Of a DNA stretch of 64,000 bases, positions 36,503 through 46,482 are shown in pieces. Location: contig CACGTA010000003.1 of the NCBI GenBank assembly GCA_902575815.1, positions 31,898 through 95,897 on the forward strand. Reading direction: 5' to 3'. The stretch comes from an uncultured Alphaproteobacteria bacterium. GTDB lineage: Bacteria > Pseudomonadota > Alphaproteobacteria > HIMB59 > GCA-002718135. Each line of letters starts with the position of its first letter. Positions within the stretch are counted from its first letter, which is position 1. The notes beneath the pieces were generated by a model that did not search any database, had not been told where the DNA came from, and was given only the letters and a program-made list of their open reading frames with translations. The position numbers and the translations under genes are program-made.

Positions 36503-37804
36503 TTAAATATTATTTTGTCTTAACATTTTATGAGATGTCCAAACAAGAGAATTATAATTTCCAGAATTAGATAAACTGCTCCACTCATCTTGGGTTTGAT
36601 TTGTAATTTTACAAATCCATGTATTTTCTATACTGGCATTTTCAGCCCTCATAATCCAGGCATCACTTTTCTGTTTATCACTATTTTCTCCTAGTTCTAT
36701 ATCTGACATAAAATAACAGATTTCTTTTGATGGATTAGCACCGATCATGCCTGAAATATTTTTTCTAGCTAAGTCCCAATTTGAATTTTTTATAGCAAAA
36801 TATACTAAAATTTTTTTTGATTCTTCTGCATTTAAATTATTTTTAACTAAATCATTTATAAATTTCATTTCACTTAAATCATTCTCAATTAATATTTTTG
36901 TTATAATAGATCTAAGTAAAGAACTTTGGTTTAAATTCCAGTACTTCTTGATTTGTTTACTTAAATTTCTTTTATCATTTAAGTTAGAAAGAATTTCTAA
37001 ATGTAATTTAATATATGGAGGAAAGTTTTTCTTCAATTCAATTGCTTTAAGAATATTTTTTAAAGCATCTTTTATATCACTGTCAGATTTTATTTTTGCT
37101 ATCTCGTAATACCCAATTGATTTATTTTCACTAAAATAATATTTGTTTATAATTTTATTTGAGAATGCTTTTTCTGATAATGTAATTAGTTGATTCCAAT
37201 TCTTTGTTTTGGCAGAAATAAATATTAATGTTTCATAAAGCTTTTCAATATTAGGGTTTAAAGAAAATAATTTTTCTCCATATAAAGAAGCATGATGATA
37301 ATCATGATTTTTTAAATTTTGTTCCATTAACCCCCTGTAACCTAGTGCTTCTGTTTTTTTTGATTTAATCATATCTTCATAAACATTATTTAATTCTGGA
37401 AATTTTTTCTCTATCTTTAAAACCTCAGATTTTAATAAAAGAGATAAAGAGGGGTCATTCTTTAAATAAGTCGTCATTTTTTTATGAGATTTAATTGCAG
37501 ATTTATTATCTTTATTAGCTACAGCAATCATTGCATCGACAAAGTGTAGGTAGCCTTTTTCAATTTTATTGTATTTATTTTTTAGAAAATATTTACGGAG
37601 TGAAAGTCTTGATTGGAAATATAAATAAATCACAAAATATAATAGAAAAATAAAAGATAAAAAAACAACGGCAAATAAATTTGAAGAAAAAGAATATTTT
37701 AAATTTCCTATATCTAACGATACAATAAATGGATTGGTAAAAATAAAAGTGAGCACTATGATTAATAATAAAAGCTGCAATAAAAAAATTGAAAATCTAT
37801 ACAT
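36503..37804 (-). CDS. hemY: HemY-like TPR membrane protein
   Basis: 433 residues: two N-terminal membrane spans (FSIFLLQLLLLIIVLTFIF and LFAVVFLSFIFLLYFVIYLYF) followed by TPR-like helical repeats starting at KIEKGYLHFVDAMIAVANKDNKSAIKSHKK. It is the alphaproteobacterial HemY/orf2 type, not protoporphyrinogen oxidase. It overlaps the coiled-coil gene by 8 bp in the conserved mic60-hemY order. HemY is implicated in heme metabolism or trafficking of intermediates. The sequence is diverged outside the N-terminus. Confidence 0.8.
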   Translation of the reverse strand: MYRFSIFLLQLLLLIIVLTFIFTNPFIVSLDIGNLKYSFSSNLFAVVFLSFIFLLYFVIYLYFQSRLSLRKYFLKNKYNKIEKGYLHFVDAMIAVANKDNKSAIKSHKKMTTYLKNDPSLSLLLKSEVLKIEKKFPELNNVYEDMIKSKKTEALGYRGLMEQNLKNHDYHHASLYGEKLFSLNPNIEKLYETLIFISAKTKNWNQLITLSEKAFSNKIINKYYFSENKSIGYYEIAKIKSDSDIKDALKNILKAIELKKNFPPYIKLHLEILSNLNDKRNLSKQIKKYWNLNQSSLLRSIITKILIENDLSEMKFINDLVKNNLNAEESKKILVYFAIKNSNWDLARKNISGMIGANPSKEICYFMSDIELGENSDKQKSDAWIMRAENASIENTWICKITNQTQDEWSSLSNSGNYNSLVWTSHKMLRQNNI

Positions 37805-38681
37805 TATTTAATTTTGATATTTCTGTTATAAAATTATTAAAGTTATTCATTTCATTTAAAGATACTTTGAAAAAAACTTTATAATTATCTATCCTGCTTA
37901 TACTGTCGTAAGCTTTTGTTATATTTCTATTTTTAATAAAAAATTTAGTTTCCTCTAATATTAATATTTTTTCATCAGAAATAATATTTACTGAAGATGG
38001 AGAAAGGTTTATGTATGGTAAAAAGATTTTGTTAAGTAAACTATTTTTTTCATTCACAATATTCTTCAAGTATAAATTAACTTCATTATTAAATTGATTT
38101 TCTAAAAATAAATGACCTTTGTATTTTTTTCTTTTTAGAATTGATAATTTTTCTAAAATAGGGTTTTTGTTATTTTCTAAAATTGTTTCTAGATATTTGA
38201 GTTCTCTATCAAAATCCATGTTATTTTCGTATTTGATTTGTATTAACTCAACTACTTCTTTGATAGATTGATTTACTAAATCAGGATTATTATTTGGCTG
38301 ATCTTCAATATTTTTATTTTTTATAGAAGAAATCTCATAACTTAGAGAATTGAAATTCTTATTTAACTTTTTTATACTTTCATTGATTGATTTCAAATCA
38401 ACTTTAGTTTCTTTATTTGAATTATCTTTAATAAGTTTTTCGATATTTGTTAAAGCTGTTTTTGTTTCTAATATTTCTTTAGATACATTTTTTATAAATT
38501 CAGAATTTTCGTTAATATTTTCCCTAAGTTCATTTTCTAATTCAATTTGAAGTTTGGATACCTCATCTTCATTTTGATAATTTGTATAAAGAAGATAAAT
38601 TAAGAAAAAAACACATAATAAAAGAATAAAACTTAATGAAAATTTAGAAAAAACATAAAAAATATCAAAAACTTTTTTCAT
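37797..38681 (-). CDS. Mic60/mitofilin-like coiled-coil membrane protein (short)
   Basis: 294 residues with one N-terminal span (FSKFSLSFILLLCVFFLIYLLYT) and a long coiled coil (LQIELENELRENINENSEFIKNVSKEIL ... KLNKNFNSLSYEISSIKNK). A small helical C-terminal domain follows (INLSPSSVNIISDEKILILEETKFFIKNRNITKAYDSISRI). Position between tsaD and hemY is where alphaproteobacteria encode Mic60, a membrane-shaping protein. It is short for that family, and the sequence match is weak, so context carries the call. Confidence 0.65.
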   Translation of the reverse strand: MKKVFDIFYVFSKFSLSFILLLCVFFLIYLLYTNYQNEDEVSKLQIELENELRENINENSEFIKNVSKEILETKTALTNIEKLIKDNSNKETKVDLKSINESIKKLNKNFNSLSYEISSIKNKNIEDQPNNNPDLVNQSIKEVVELIQIKYENNMDFDRELKYLETILENNKNPILEKLSILKRKKYKGHLFLENQFNNEVNLYLKNIVNEKNSLLNKIFLPYINLSPSSVNIISDEKILILEETKFFIKNRNITKAYDSISRIDNYKVFFKVSLNEMNNFNNFITEISKLNNV

Positions 38682-38744
38682 GCTCTTTTTTTAACATTAT
38701 TAGTTTGTTGTTTAACAGTGTAAAATGCTGTACCAAAAAAAAAT

Positions 38745-39755
38745 ATGCTTGTATTTGCAGCAGAAACTTCGTGCGACGAAACATCAATATGTCTAATGGA
38801 AAACAGATCTATTGTAGAACATATTACTTTTTCTCAGGAAATTCACAGAATACACGGTGGAGTTGTTCCTGAGTTGGCTTCAAGATCGCATTTGGAAAAA
38901 ATACAAATTATAACAAATGATTTATTTAATAATAAAAAAATAGAACCAAAAGGAATAGATGTTTTTACTGCTACTTGCGGACCTGGACTTATAGGTAGTT
39001 TATTGGTTGGCTCAACTTTTACCAAATCTTTAGCAATTTCTTTTAACAAACCATTCATTCCAACTAATCATCTTGAAGGACACATATTGTCTACAAGTTT
39101 TAATAACAATATTAAATTTCCAAATCTTGTCTTGCTTTTAACTGGAGGTCATACTCAGGTTTATTTGATGAAAAGTGAGAATGAAATAGAGCTATTGGGT
39201 CAAAGTGTTGATGATGCAATAGGAGAAGCTTTTGACAAAACAGCAAAATTAATCGGTCTATCGTATCCTGGTGGTAGTGAAATTGAACAACAAGCACTTA
39301 AAGGGAATGAGGACAAATTTGTTTTGCCAAAACCATTAGTAAAAGAAAAAAATTTTAATTTTTCTTTTTCTGGAATTAAAACAAATATAAATCTCTTAAC
39401 AAAAAGAAATAAAATTAATAAAAATTTTGTAGAAGATTTGTCAGCATCTTTTCAAAAAAATATTACTGAAATTCTTATTGAAAAGTTAGAAAGGGGTTTA
39501 AAAAGATTAAGTTCTGAAAATAAAAATATAAGATCAATTTCAGTAGTAGGAGGAGTATCAAATAACAAATATATTCGAAGTAAAATAGAAAATTTTTTTG
39601 TCAAAAAAAATATTGAAATTTATTATCCTATAAAAGAAATGATGGGAGACAATGCTGCGATGATTGCATGGGCATGTATGAAATTTTATAAAAAAGACAG
39701 AAATGATTTATTTTTTAAACCAATGCCTAGATTAGGAGTAAGAAGTGTATTATAA
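38745..39755 (+). CDS. tsaD: tRNA N6-threonylcarbamoyladenosine synthase subunit TsaD
   Basis: Catalytic subunit that transfers the threonylcarbamoyl group to A37 of ANN-decoding tRNAs, 336 residues. It has the Fe-binding pair in TNHLEGH, FAAETSCDETS at the start, HGGVVPELASRSHLE, GPGLIGSLLVG, LTGGHTQ, LIGLSYPGGSEIE and the C-terminal MGDNAAMIAW. It is divergent from the mic60-like gene, with 63 bp between. In many alphaproteobacteria tsaD faces hemC-hemD-mic60-hemY, and here hemC and hemD are absent from that place. Confidence 0.97.
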   Translation: MLVFAAETSCDETSICLMENRSIVEHITFSQEIHRIHGGVVPELASRSHLEKIQIITNDLFNNKKIEPKGIDVFTATCGPGLIGSLLVGSTFTKSLAISFNKPFIPTNHLEGHILSTSFNNNIKFPNLVLLLTGGHTQVYLMKSENEIELLGQSVDDAIGEAFDKTAKLIGLSYPGGSEIEQQALKGNEDKFVLPKPLVKEKNFNFSFSGIKTNINLLTKRNKINKNFVEDLSASFQKNITEILIEKLERGLKRLSSENKNIRSISVVGGVSNNKYIRSKIENFFVKKNIEIYYPIKEMMGDNAAMIAWACMKFYKKDRNDLFFKPMPRLGVRSVL

Positions 39756-39794
39756 AATAAATCTTGTAATAAATTTGAACATAAGAATATTAAA

Positions 39795-40214
39795 ATGAAA
39801 TATTGGTTGTTGAAATCTGAACCTATTGCTTGGTCTTGGGATAATCAAGTTACAGAGGGTCCGTCCATGTGGGATGGTGTGCGAAATTATCAGGCAAGGA
39901 ATAATTTAAAGGAAATGAAAAAAAATGATTTATGTTTTTTTTATCATTCAGTTACTGAAAAAAGTGTTGTTGGAATTGTAAAAGTAGTGAAAGAGCACTA
40001 CCCAGATCCCACTGATAAAACAGGGCGTTTCGTAGTAGTAGATGTTAAAGCAATAAATAAACTGAAAAACCCTGTATCCCTAAATCGAATAAAAGAAAGT
40101 AAAAAACTCAAAAATATTGCTCTTATTAAACAAAGTAGGCTTTCGGTTATGCCCATAAAAAAAATTGAGTGGGAAGAGATAATAAAATTGTCATCAATGC
40201 CATATAATCAATAA
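39795..40214 (+). CDS. EVE domain protein
   Basis: 139 residues, a full EVE (PUA-like) domain: MKYWLLKSEPIAWSWDN, WDGVRNYQARNNLKEMKKNDLCFFYHS, VVGIVKVVKEHYPDPT and SRLSVMPIKKIEWEEIIKL at the end. EVE domains bind modified bases in DNA or RNA. The housekeeping form seen here is widespread in alphaproteobacteria, often next to a tRNA-modification or heme gene. It follows tsaD by 39 bp and precedes the sulfotransferase by 2 bp. Confidence 0.93.
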   Translation: MKYWLLKSEPIAWSWDNQVTEGPSMWDGVRNYQARNNLKEMKKNDLCFFYHSVTEKSVVGIVKVVKEHYPDPTDKTGRFVVVDVKAINKLKNPVSLNRIKESKKLKNIALIKQSRLSVMPIKKIEWEEIIKLSSMPYNQ

Positions 40215-40216
40215 GT

Positions 40217-41101
40217 ATGACTAAACATATTTTTTGGCTAGCATCCTATCCTAAAAGTGGAAATACTCTTCTGCGAGCAATACTATCCTCTCTTTTTTTT
40301 ACTGAAAATGGAGTTTTTAATTTTAAACTTCTTGAAAGTATTACCAATTTTGAAGATACATATTTTATTTCTAAATTGAAAAAGTTAATTGGAAATGACT
40401 TATATAAGTTAAAAAGTACAACAATCTTTTATAAGTATTTGCTTAAAATACAGGAAAAAGAAAATCTAGGCTTTAAAGAGGATTTTAAATTTTTTAAAAC
40501 TCATTCTGGTAACTTTAGTATTAATAATAATTTTTTTACTTCAGAAGAAAATACAAGGGGCATAATTTATGTTATCAGAGATCCAAGAGATGTGTGCATT
40601 TCTTGGGCTAATCATATTAGTAAAACATATGATGAAAGTATTGAATTCATGACTAATGATTTAGCATCACTATTATGGATTGAGGGAGAAAATAAAATTT
40701 TTGATATTAAAAATAGACCCTTATCCTTTCTTTCAAGATGGGATAAACATGTTATCTCATGGACGTCAAATAATTGGGATTGTCCTCTTTTAATCCTAAA
40801 GTTTGAGGACCTTGTTTATAAAAAGGAAGAAACAATCAAAATTATAGCAAATTTTTTTATAGATAGATTTGGTTTTAAATTTGATAATTTAGATGAAAAA
40901 ATTGTAAATATTTTGGAAACAACAAACTTTCAAAAATTAAAGAAGACAGAATTAAAAGATGGTTTTGTGGAGGCACAGGCTGGAAGGCAGTTTTTTAAAT
41001 CAGGAACAAAAAATCAATGGAAGAACAAATTGAATAAAGAACAAATTATTAAGATAGAAGATAAATTTGAGAAAATTATGAATAAATTTAATTATAAATA
41101 A
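40217..41101 (+). CDS. Sulfotransferase domain protein
   Basis: 294 residues of a cytosolic-type PAPS-dependent sulfotransferase. The 5'-phosphosulfate loop is ASYPKSGNTLLRA at about 9-21, the 3'-phosphate motif is VIRDPRDVCISWANH, and the C-terminal RQFFKSGTKNQWKNKL resembles the RKGxxGDWKN motif. FKTHSG contains the likely catalytic His. The acceptor, perhaps a glycan or lipid, cannot be told. The short spacing to the EVE gene suggests one transcript, although the two functions are unrelated. Confidence 0.88.
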   Translation: MTKHIFWLASYPKSGNTLLRAILSSLFFTENGVFNFKLLESITNFEDTYFISKLKKLIGNDLYKLKSTTIFYKYLLKIQEKENLGFKEDFKFFKTHSGNFSINNNFFTSEENTRGIIYVIRDPRDVCISWANHISKTYDESIEFMTNDLASLLWIEGENKIFDIKNRPLSFLSRWDKHVISWTSNNWDCPLLILKFEDLVYKKEETIKIIANFFIDRFGFKFDNLDEKIVNILETTNFQKLKKTELKDGFVEAQAGRQFFKSGTKNQWKNKLNKEQIIKIEDKFEKIMNKFNYK

Positions 41102-41140
41102 GTTGAATTTTTATATTTTTACAAATATTCTTATTAGGTA

Positions 41141-43063
41141 ATGAAAATTAAAAAAGAATGGGTCAATGAAAGTAAAATTAATTCAGAAGATTATATTTCA
41201 CTATATAAAGAATCCATTGAAGATGGTGAGCAATTCTGGAGTAAGCAAGGAAACAGAATAGATTGGTATGAAAAATATACAAAAATAAAAAATACAAAAT
41301 ATTCGAATAAAGATGTAAGTATAAAATGGTATGAAGATGGAAAACTTAATGTATCATATAATTGTGTAGATAGACACGCAAAAGAAAATCCTAATAAAAT
41401 CGCAATAATTTGGGAAGGAGATGAACCTGGTGATTCTAAAATAATAACTTATAAAGAACTTTTACTAAACGTTTCTAAAGCCGCAAATGTATTAAAAAAA
41501 ATTGGAATTAAAAAGGGTGACAGAGTTACAATATATTTAACAATGATACCTGAATTGGCTTACATCATGTTAGCATGTGCCAGAATTGGCGCAATCCATT
41601 CTATAATCTTTGGTGGTTTTTCAGCAGAGTCAATAGCAGGAAGAATACAAGATTGTGGATCTAATTATATTATAACAGCTGATGAAGGTGTAAGAGGTGG
41701 AAAAAAAATTCCATTAAAATTAACTGTTGATCAAGCATTAGAATCATGTCCTGAAGTTAAAAAATGTTTAATAGTCAAAAGGACAAATAAAGAGATAGAA
41801 ATAAATTTAAATAGAGATGTTTTTTATCAAGATCTAATTAATGAGGTTGAAGAAATTTGCGAACCTGAGTTTTTAAATGCAGAAGATCCATTATTTATTC
41901 TATACACGTCAGGCTCTACAGGCAAACCTAAAGGAGTAATGCATACAAGTGGTGGGTATTTAGTTTATGCATCAATGACCCATGAGTACATATTTAATTA
42001 TAAGCCTGATGATATTTATTGGTGTACAGCTGATATTGGTTGGATAACAGGTCATAGCTACATTATCTATGGACCGCTTGCTAATGGCGCTACAACATTA
42101 ATGTTTGAGGGTGTTCCAAACTATCCTGATTTTTCTAGATTTTGGCAAATAGTAGATAAGCACAGGGTTAACATATTTTATACTGCTCCTACTGCAATCA
42201 GAGCTCTTATGAGAGAAGGAGATGAATATGTTAAAAAAACTAATAGATCATCATTGAAACTTTTAGGCAGTGTAGGTGAGCCAATTAATCCAGAAGCGTG
42301 GAAGTGGTATTTTGAAGTTCCTGGAAATTCTAAATGCCCTATAGTAGATACTTGGTGGCAAACTGAAACAGGTGGTATTCTAATATCACCACAAACAGGA
42401 GCTATGGAGCTAAAACCAGGGTCAGCATCAAGACCTTTTTTCGGAATTGAGCCTTGTATTGTAAATAAAGAAGGAAAGGAATTAGAAGGTGAATGTGAAG
42501 GAATGCTTTGTATGAAAAGATCATGGCCTGGTCAAATGAGAACTGTTTATGGTGATCATAAAAGATTCATTGATACATATTTTTCTCAGTTTGATGGAAA
42601 GTACTTCACTGGTGATGGGTGTAGAAGAGATAAAGATGGCTACTATTGGATTACTGGAAGAGTTGATGATGTAATAATTGTATCAGGACATAATTTAGGA
42701 ACTGCTGAAATAGAAAGTGCATTTGTGTCTCATAAAGATGTGTCTGAAGCTGCAGTTGTTGGCTATCCTCATGAAGTAAAAGGTAATGGTCTATATTGTT
42801 ATGTTTCTCTAAAAGTTGGTGTCGATACATCAGATGATTTGGTGAATGATTTAAAAACAACAATAAGAGAAAAGATTGGACCAATTGCAACACCTGATTT
42901 CATTCATATCACATCAGGTTTACCTAAAACGCGTTCAGGAAAAATAATGAGAAGGATTCTGAGAAAAATTGCATGTAATGAGTTTGAGAATTTAGGAGAC
43001 ACATCAACTCTAGCTGATCCATCTGTTGTAAATGATTTAGTAGAAAATAGGAAAAATCGTTAG
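41141..43063 (+). CDS. acsA: Acetyl-coenzyme A synthetase
   Basis: Activates acetate to acetyl-CoA via acetyl-AMP, 640 residues. The AMP-binding motif [15 protein letters not shown], then [30 protein letters not shown] and the C-terminal acetylation-regulated lysine segment [17 protein letters not shown] are all intact. Full length, no anomalies. It is monocistronic, and its stop lies one base from the stop of convergent tdk. This supports use of acetate or small organic acids as carbon source. Confidence 0.97.
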   Translation: MKIKKEWVNESKINSEDYISLYKESIEDGEQFWSKQGNRIDWYEKYTKIKNTKYSNKDVSIKWYEDGKLNVSYNCVDRHAKENPNKIAIIWEGDEPGDSKIITYKELLLNVSKAANVLKKIGIKKGDRVTIYLTMIPELAYIMLACARIGAIHSIIFGGFSAESIAGRIQDCGSNYIITADEGVRGGKKIPLKLTVDQALESCPEVKKCLIVKRTNKEIEINLNRDVFYQDLINEVEEICEPEFLNAEDPLFILYTSGSTGKPKGVMHTSGGYLVYASMTHEYIFNYKPDDIYWCTADIGWITGHSYIIYGPLANGATTLMFEGVPNYPDFSRFWQIVDKHRVNIFYTAPTAIRALMREGDEYVKKTNRSSLKLLGSVGEPINPEAWKWYFEVPGNSKCPIVDTWWQTETGGILISPQTGAMELKPGSASRPFFGIEPCIVNKEGKELEGECEGMLCMKRSWPGQMRTVYGDHKRFIDTYFSQFDGKYFTGDGCRRDKDGYYWITGRVDDVIIVSGHNLGTAEIESAFVSHKDVSEAAVVGYPHEVKGNGLYCYVSLKVGVDTSDDLVNDLKTTIREKIGPIATPDFIHITSGLPKTRSGKIMRRILRKIACNEFENLGDTSTLADPSVVNDLVENRKNR

Positions 43064-43615
43064 TTATCTAGGTTCCCAATGTTTTAAACACCTTGGCTCA
43101 TATATATTGGCCGCACCAACTTGCGTTCTTTGACCTCCTTCTGTTTTTCTGAAAGTTTTAGTAGCTTCCAAGCCACACACATTACAAAATCCATAAATTT
43201 TTAGAATCTTGTCAGACAAACCAAGAAGCATTGAAGAAGTTTCCCATGGTTTTCCTCTAGAATCTTGATCAAGACCAGCACAGACAACATCAATCCCCTT
43301 ATTTAAAATAATCTCTACGTTACTAAGTGTATCATTTGTATCCATGAATTGTATTTCATCTAAAAAAACCATATCAACTTGTGTTTTTTCAAAAACAAAT
43401 TCTTTCAAAGTTGTTGCCCAGTCATTCATTGCATAACATTCATGACTTAAATCGTTATGTGTAATTATTTTTTCATTTGAATATCTATTATCAATGCTTG
43501 GTTTAATTACTATGATTTTTTTATTTTGATGTTTTGCCCAAAGAATTCTTTTTAATAATTCACTTGTTTTACCAGCAAACATTGCACCAACAATTGTCTC
43601 AAGATTTCCTCGCAT
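43064..43615 (-). CDS. tdk: Thymidine kinase
   Basis: Type II thymidine kinase, 183 residues. The P-loop is GAMFAGKTSELLKR near 11-24, the Walker B-like DEIQFMD is at about 95, and the lasso domain has zinc ligands CNVCG and PRCLKHW. It salvages thymidine to dTMP, useful in seawater with dissolved nucleosides. Its stop directly abuts the acsA stop, and it is divergent from rsmB by about 42 bp. Confidence 0.96.
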   Translation of the reverse strand: MRGNLETIVGAMFAGKTSELLKRILWAKHQNKKIIVIKPSIDNRYSNEKIITHNDLSHECYAMNDWATTLKEFVFEKTQVDMVFLDEIQFMDTNDTLSNVEIILNKGIDVVCAGLDQDSRGKPWETSSMLLGLSDKILKIYGFCNVCGLEATKTFRKTEGGQRTQVGAANIYEPRCLKHWEPR

Positions 43616-43657
43616 AACTCAATATATTTTATTTTTGCTATTTATTATATATTTATT

Positions 43658-44959
43658 TTGAATAAATATAAATTATTAGTACTAATGGTAGAAGGTTTAA
43701 AAATTAGATTTGAAATTCATAATATATTATTTTCAATATATAAATTTAATAAAACTTTAAATAATCATTCAATTAAAATAAAAATTAATAAGCAAACAAA
43801 AGAGGATATTTCTTTTTTGCACAATGTAACATTAAATTCAATGAGATTTAATTTACATTGTTTAAAAATAATAAACAAATATATTAAAAAAAAATTAAGA
43901 GATCATGAAAAAATTTTATTAATAAGCGCAATAACACAAATTGTATTTTTAGACTTTAAAGAGTATGCAGTTATTAATTGCTCAGTTGAAATTGCAAAAA
44001 AATTAAAACTCTACCCAGGCCTTATTAATGCAAGTTTAAAAAAAATAGCTAAAAACAAAAATAATTTGAAAGAAGTTAAAATTAGCTTTTACGATTTTCC
44101 ACTTTGGTTTCAAAAGAAAACTTTTAATTTAACAAAATTTGAAAAAAACCAATTTATTAATTATTTTTATAGGGAGCCAGACATTCATATTGTTTTTAAA
44201 AATGAAAAAAAATTAGATAAATTTGAAGATAAATTGATCAAGACATCAAAAATCTCAGGTTTTATATTAAATAAAAAAGATTTTCAAAATAAACAATCTT
44301 TTATTAATGGAGATTGGTGGGTGCAAGATTTAAGCTCCTTTCTTCCTCTTTATAATTTTCAAGAATATAATAACAACAAAGGTAAGAAATTTTTAGACGT
44401 CTGTGCAGCTCCTGGTGGCAAATCTTTTCAAATTCTTTCAAATAAACATAATATCATTTTAAATGATATAAATAATACTAGGATTAAAACTCTTAAAGAT
44501 AATTTAAAACGACTAAAATTGAATGCAAAAATAATAAATAAAGATTTTACTAAATTTAATAATAAAGAGAAATACGATATAATTATAATTGACGCCCCAT
44601 GTTCAGCAGTAGGGACGATTAGAAAGAATCCTGAAATTTTTTTCAAAAGAAGTGCCCCAAATTTTAATGAACTAATTTTGTTACAAGAAAATATGTTAAA
44701 TAAAGCTTCAAGTATATTAAATGAAAATGGATATATAATTTATATGACCTGCTCTTTTTTAAAGATTGAAACAATTGATCAAATCGATAATTTTATCAAT
44801 AAAAACTCTAATTTTTTGATAGCTGATTTTGAACTTATTAAAAATGAGAATAGCTACTCAAAATTAGTTAAGAAAAATCATATGATAACCATACCTAATA
44901 TGATCTTAAATTTTAATATAGATGGATATTTTGCAGCCTTTTTAAAAAAAATAAAATGA
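43658..44959 (+). CDS. rsmB: 16S rRNA m5C967 methyltransferase RsmB-like
   Basis: 433 residues: a NusB-like N-terminal RNA-binding domain (about 10-140) followed by a SAM-dependent RNA m5C methyltransferase domain. The SAM site is FLDVCAAPGGKSFQIL. Motif IV is DAPCSAVGTIRKNPEI and the second catalytic cysteine is in YMTCSFLKIET. The start in the track is TTG with no clear ribosome site, so an internal Met nearby (LMVEGLK) is possible. The rsmB - heparinase-like - purH order is conserved in alphaproteobacteria. Confidence 0.93.
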   Translation: MNKYKLLVLMVEGLKIRFEIHNILFSIYKFNKTLNNHSIKIKINKQTKEDISFLHNVTLNSMRFNLHCLKIINKYIKKKLRDHEKILLISAITQIVFLDFKEYAVINCSVEIAKKLKLYPGLINASLKKIAKNKNNLKEVKISFYDFPLWFQKKTFNLTKFEKNQFINYFYREPDIHIVFKNEKKLDKFEDKLIKTSKISGFILNKKDFQNKQSFINGDWWVQDLSSFLPLYNFQEYNNNKGKKFLDVCAAPGGKSFQILSNKHNIILNDINNTRIKTLKDNLKRLKLNAKIINKDFTKFNNKEKYDIIIIDAPCSAVGTIRKNPEIFFKRSAPNFNELILLQENMLNKASSILNENGYIIYMTCSFLKIETIDQIDNFINKNSNFLIADFELIKNENSYSKLVKKNHMITIPNMILNFNIDGYFAAFLKKIK

Positions 44960-46482
44960 TTTTAGCTTTAAAAAAAATAATATTTAATAACATAACATCA
45001 AAATTTAATTCTAGAAAAGACTTGTCTTATTTAGATCTTAATTTTAGAAAAATAGATTTTACAAATCATAACAAGATAAAGTCATTTATTTTTAAAAAAG
45101 ATTTTTATAAAAATAAAAATATTCATAATTTTGATTTTTTAAATTTTTCAAATAGGCTTGGAGGTAAAATAGGAATAAATTTATCTAAAGAAGCAATTTT
45201 TGGATGGTACAAACTAAACAAAAATAAAATAGGCTTTCCTTGGTTAGAAGATTTACCATCTAAAAGGCTGATAAATCTTTTATATAACTATGAGTATATA
45301 AACTCCTCATCAAAAATAGATAACAAAAAAAAATTAGATTTTATAATTTATTTTCATATTCAAAGAATTTTATTTGATTTCAATTCGAAGAAAATAACAG
45401 AATTAACATCATTTGATCTTGTGGCATATTTATTATCTTGTTCAATTCTTGAAAAAATGAATGAAAAAAAAATAAATTATATTAAATTTATAGTTGATAA
45501 CCAAGTTGACAAATTAGGAATGCATAAAAGTTATAATTTATTAGAACATTCTAAATTTATTAATAATCTTAACGAGATAAAAAATATTTTACTTTTTTTT
45601 GAATTAGAAAAATCAAATATATTTGACAAGATAATTCTCAAAATGACATCTATATTAAATGAATATTTTCATTATGATGGAACATTACCACTGTTTAATG
45701 GTACAAATAATATTTATACAAAAAATATCTACAATTCCCTGAATAAAGAAAACTATTTAAAAAAAAGAGAGTTTTCTAATATAGACAATGGAATTGCATT
45801 TTACTCAGATAAATATAAAAAAATTTTTTTTGATGTAGTACAGCCAACTTCAGATATGATAAGTTCTAATCTCAGTGCAGGAACTCTATCTATTGAAATA
45901 AGTGGCTTTAACGAAAAAATAATTACTAACTGTGGAGCTTCAGAGAGTTTTGGTAAAAATCCTGAATATCTAAGATATAGTGCTGCTCATTCAACTGTTG
46001 TTTTGCAAAATACTAACATAAGTGAGATAAAAGAAGACAATCCACACATAAAATTTCCTCAATCTGTTGTCTTTAGAAAAGATACTGATCAACAGAAAGA
46101 AATATTTGAGGGATCACATAATGGATATTTAAAAAAGTTTAATAAAATAATTAAAAGAAAAATAATTATTTACAAAAATAAAAGTAAATTAGAAGGAGAG
46201 GATAGTTTAATTTCTTATAAACATAAAAATATAAGACTAATTTATCATATTAGGTTTCATCTGGCAGATGAAATGGTTTTAAATTTTACAAATAATAAAA
46301 AAAATGTAATTATAAAAACAAAACTAAACAACATTTGGCTTTTTAAAAGTAATACTGAGCTGATTATAGAGGATAGTATATCAGTCGATAATAATATTAC
46401 TAAACCAACTAAACAAATTGTGATTAAAGGTGTATTATCAGATAAAAAGATTGTAGAAAAATGGTCCATAGAAAAAATCTAA
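44956..46482 (+). CDS. Heparinase II/III-like protein
   Basis: 508 residues: an N-terminal (alpha/alpha) toroid half and a C-terminal beta-sandwich half. The family block DNGIAFYSDKYKKIFFDVVQP ... AGTLSIEISGFNEKIITNCGAS and the active-site-like YLRYSAAHSTVVLQNT are clear. Usually such proteins cleave uronic-acid polysaccharides, but the version next to rsmB and purH in alphaproteobacteria has no proven substrate. No signal peptide is visible. It overlaps rsmB by 4 bp and purH-N by 22 bp. Confidence 0.87.
   Translation: MILALKKIIFNNITSKFNSRKDLSYLDLNFRKIDFTNHNKIKSFIFKKDFYKNKNIHNFDFLNFSNRLGGKIGINLSKEAIFGWYKLNKNKIGFPWLEDLPSKRLINLLYNYEYINSSSKIDNKKKLDFIIYFHIQRILFDFNSKKITELTSFDLVAYLLSCSILEKMNEKKINYIKFIVDNQVDKLGMHKSYNLLEHSKFINNLNEIKNILLFFELEKSNIFDKIILKMTSILNEYFHYDGTLPLFNGTNNIYTKNIYNSLNKENYLKKREFSNIDNGIAFYSDKYKKIFFDVVQPTSDMISSNLSAGTLSIEISGFNEKIITNCGASESFGKNPEYLRYSAAHSTVVLQNTNISEIKEDNPHIKFPQSVVFRKDTDQQKEIFEGSHNGYLKKFNKIIKRKIIIYKNKSKLEGEDSLISYKHKNIRLIYHIRFHLADEMVLNFTNNKKNVIIKTKLNNIWLFKSNTELIIEDSISVDNNITKPTKQIVIKGVLSDKKIVEKWSIEKI

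Noticed and set aside
36747-37109. 120-aa plus-strand ORF opposite hemY
   Set aside because: Low-complexity shadow frame with no start signal, opposite a supported gene.
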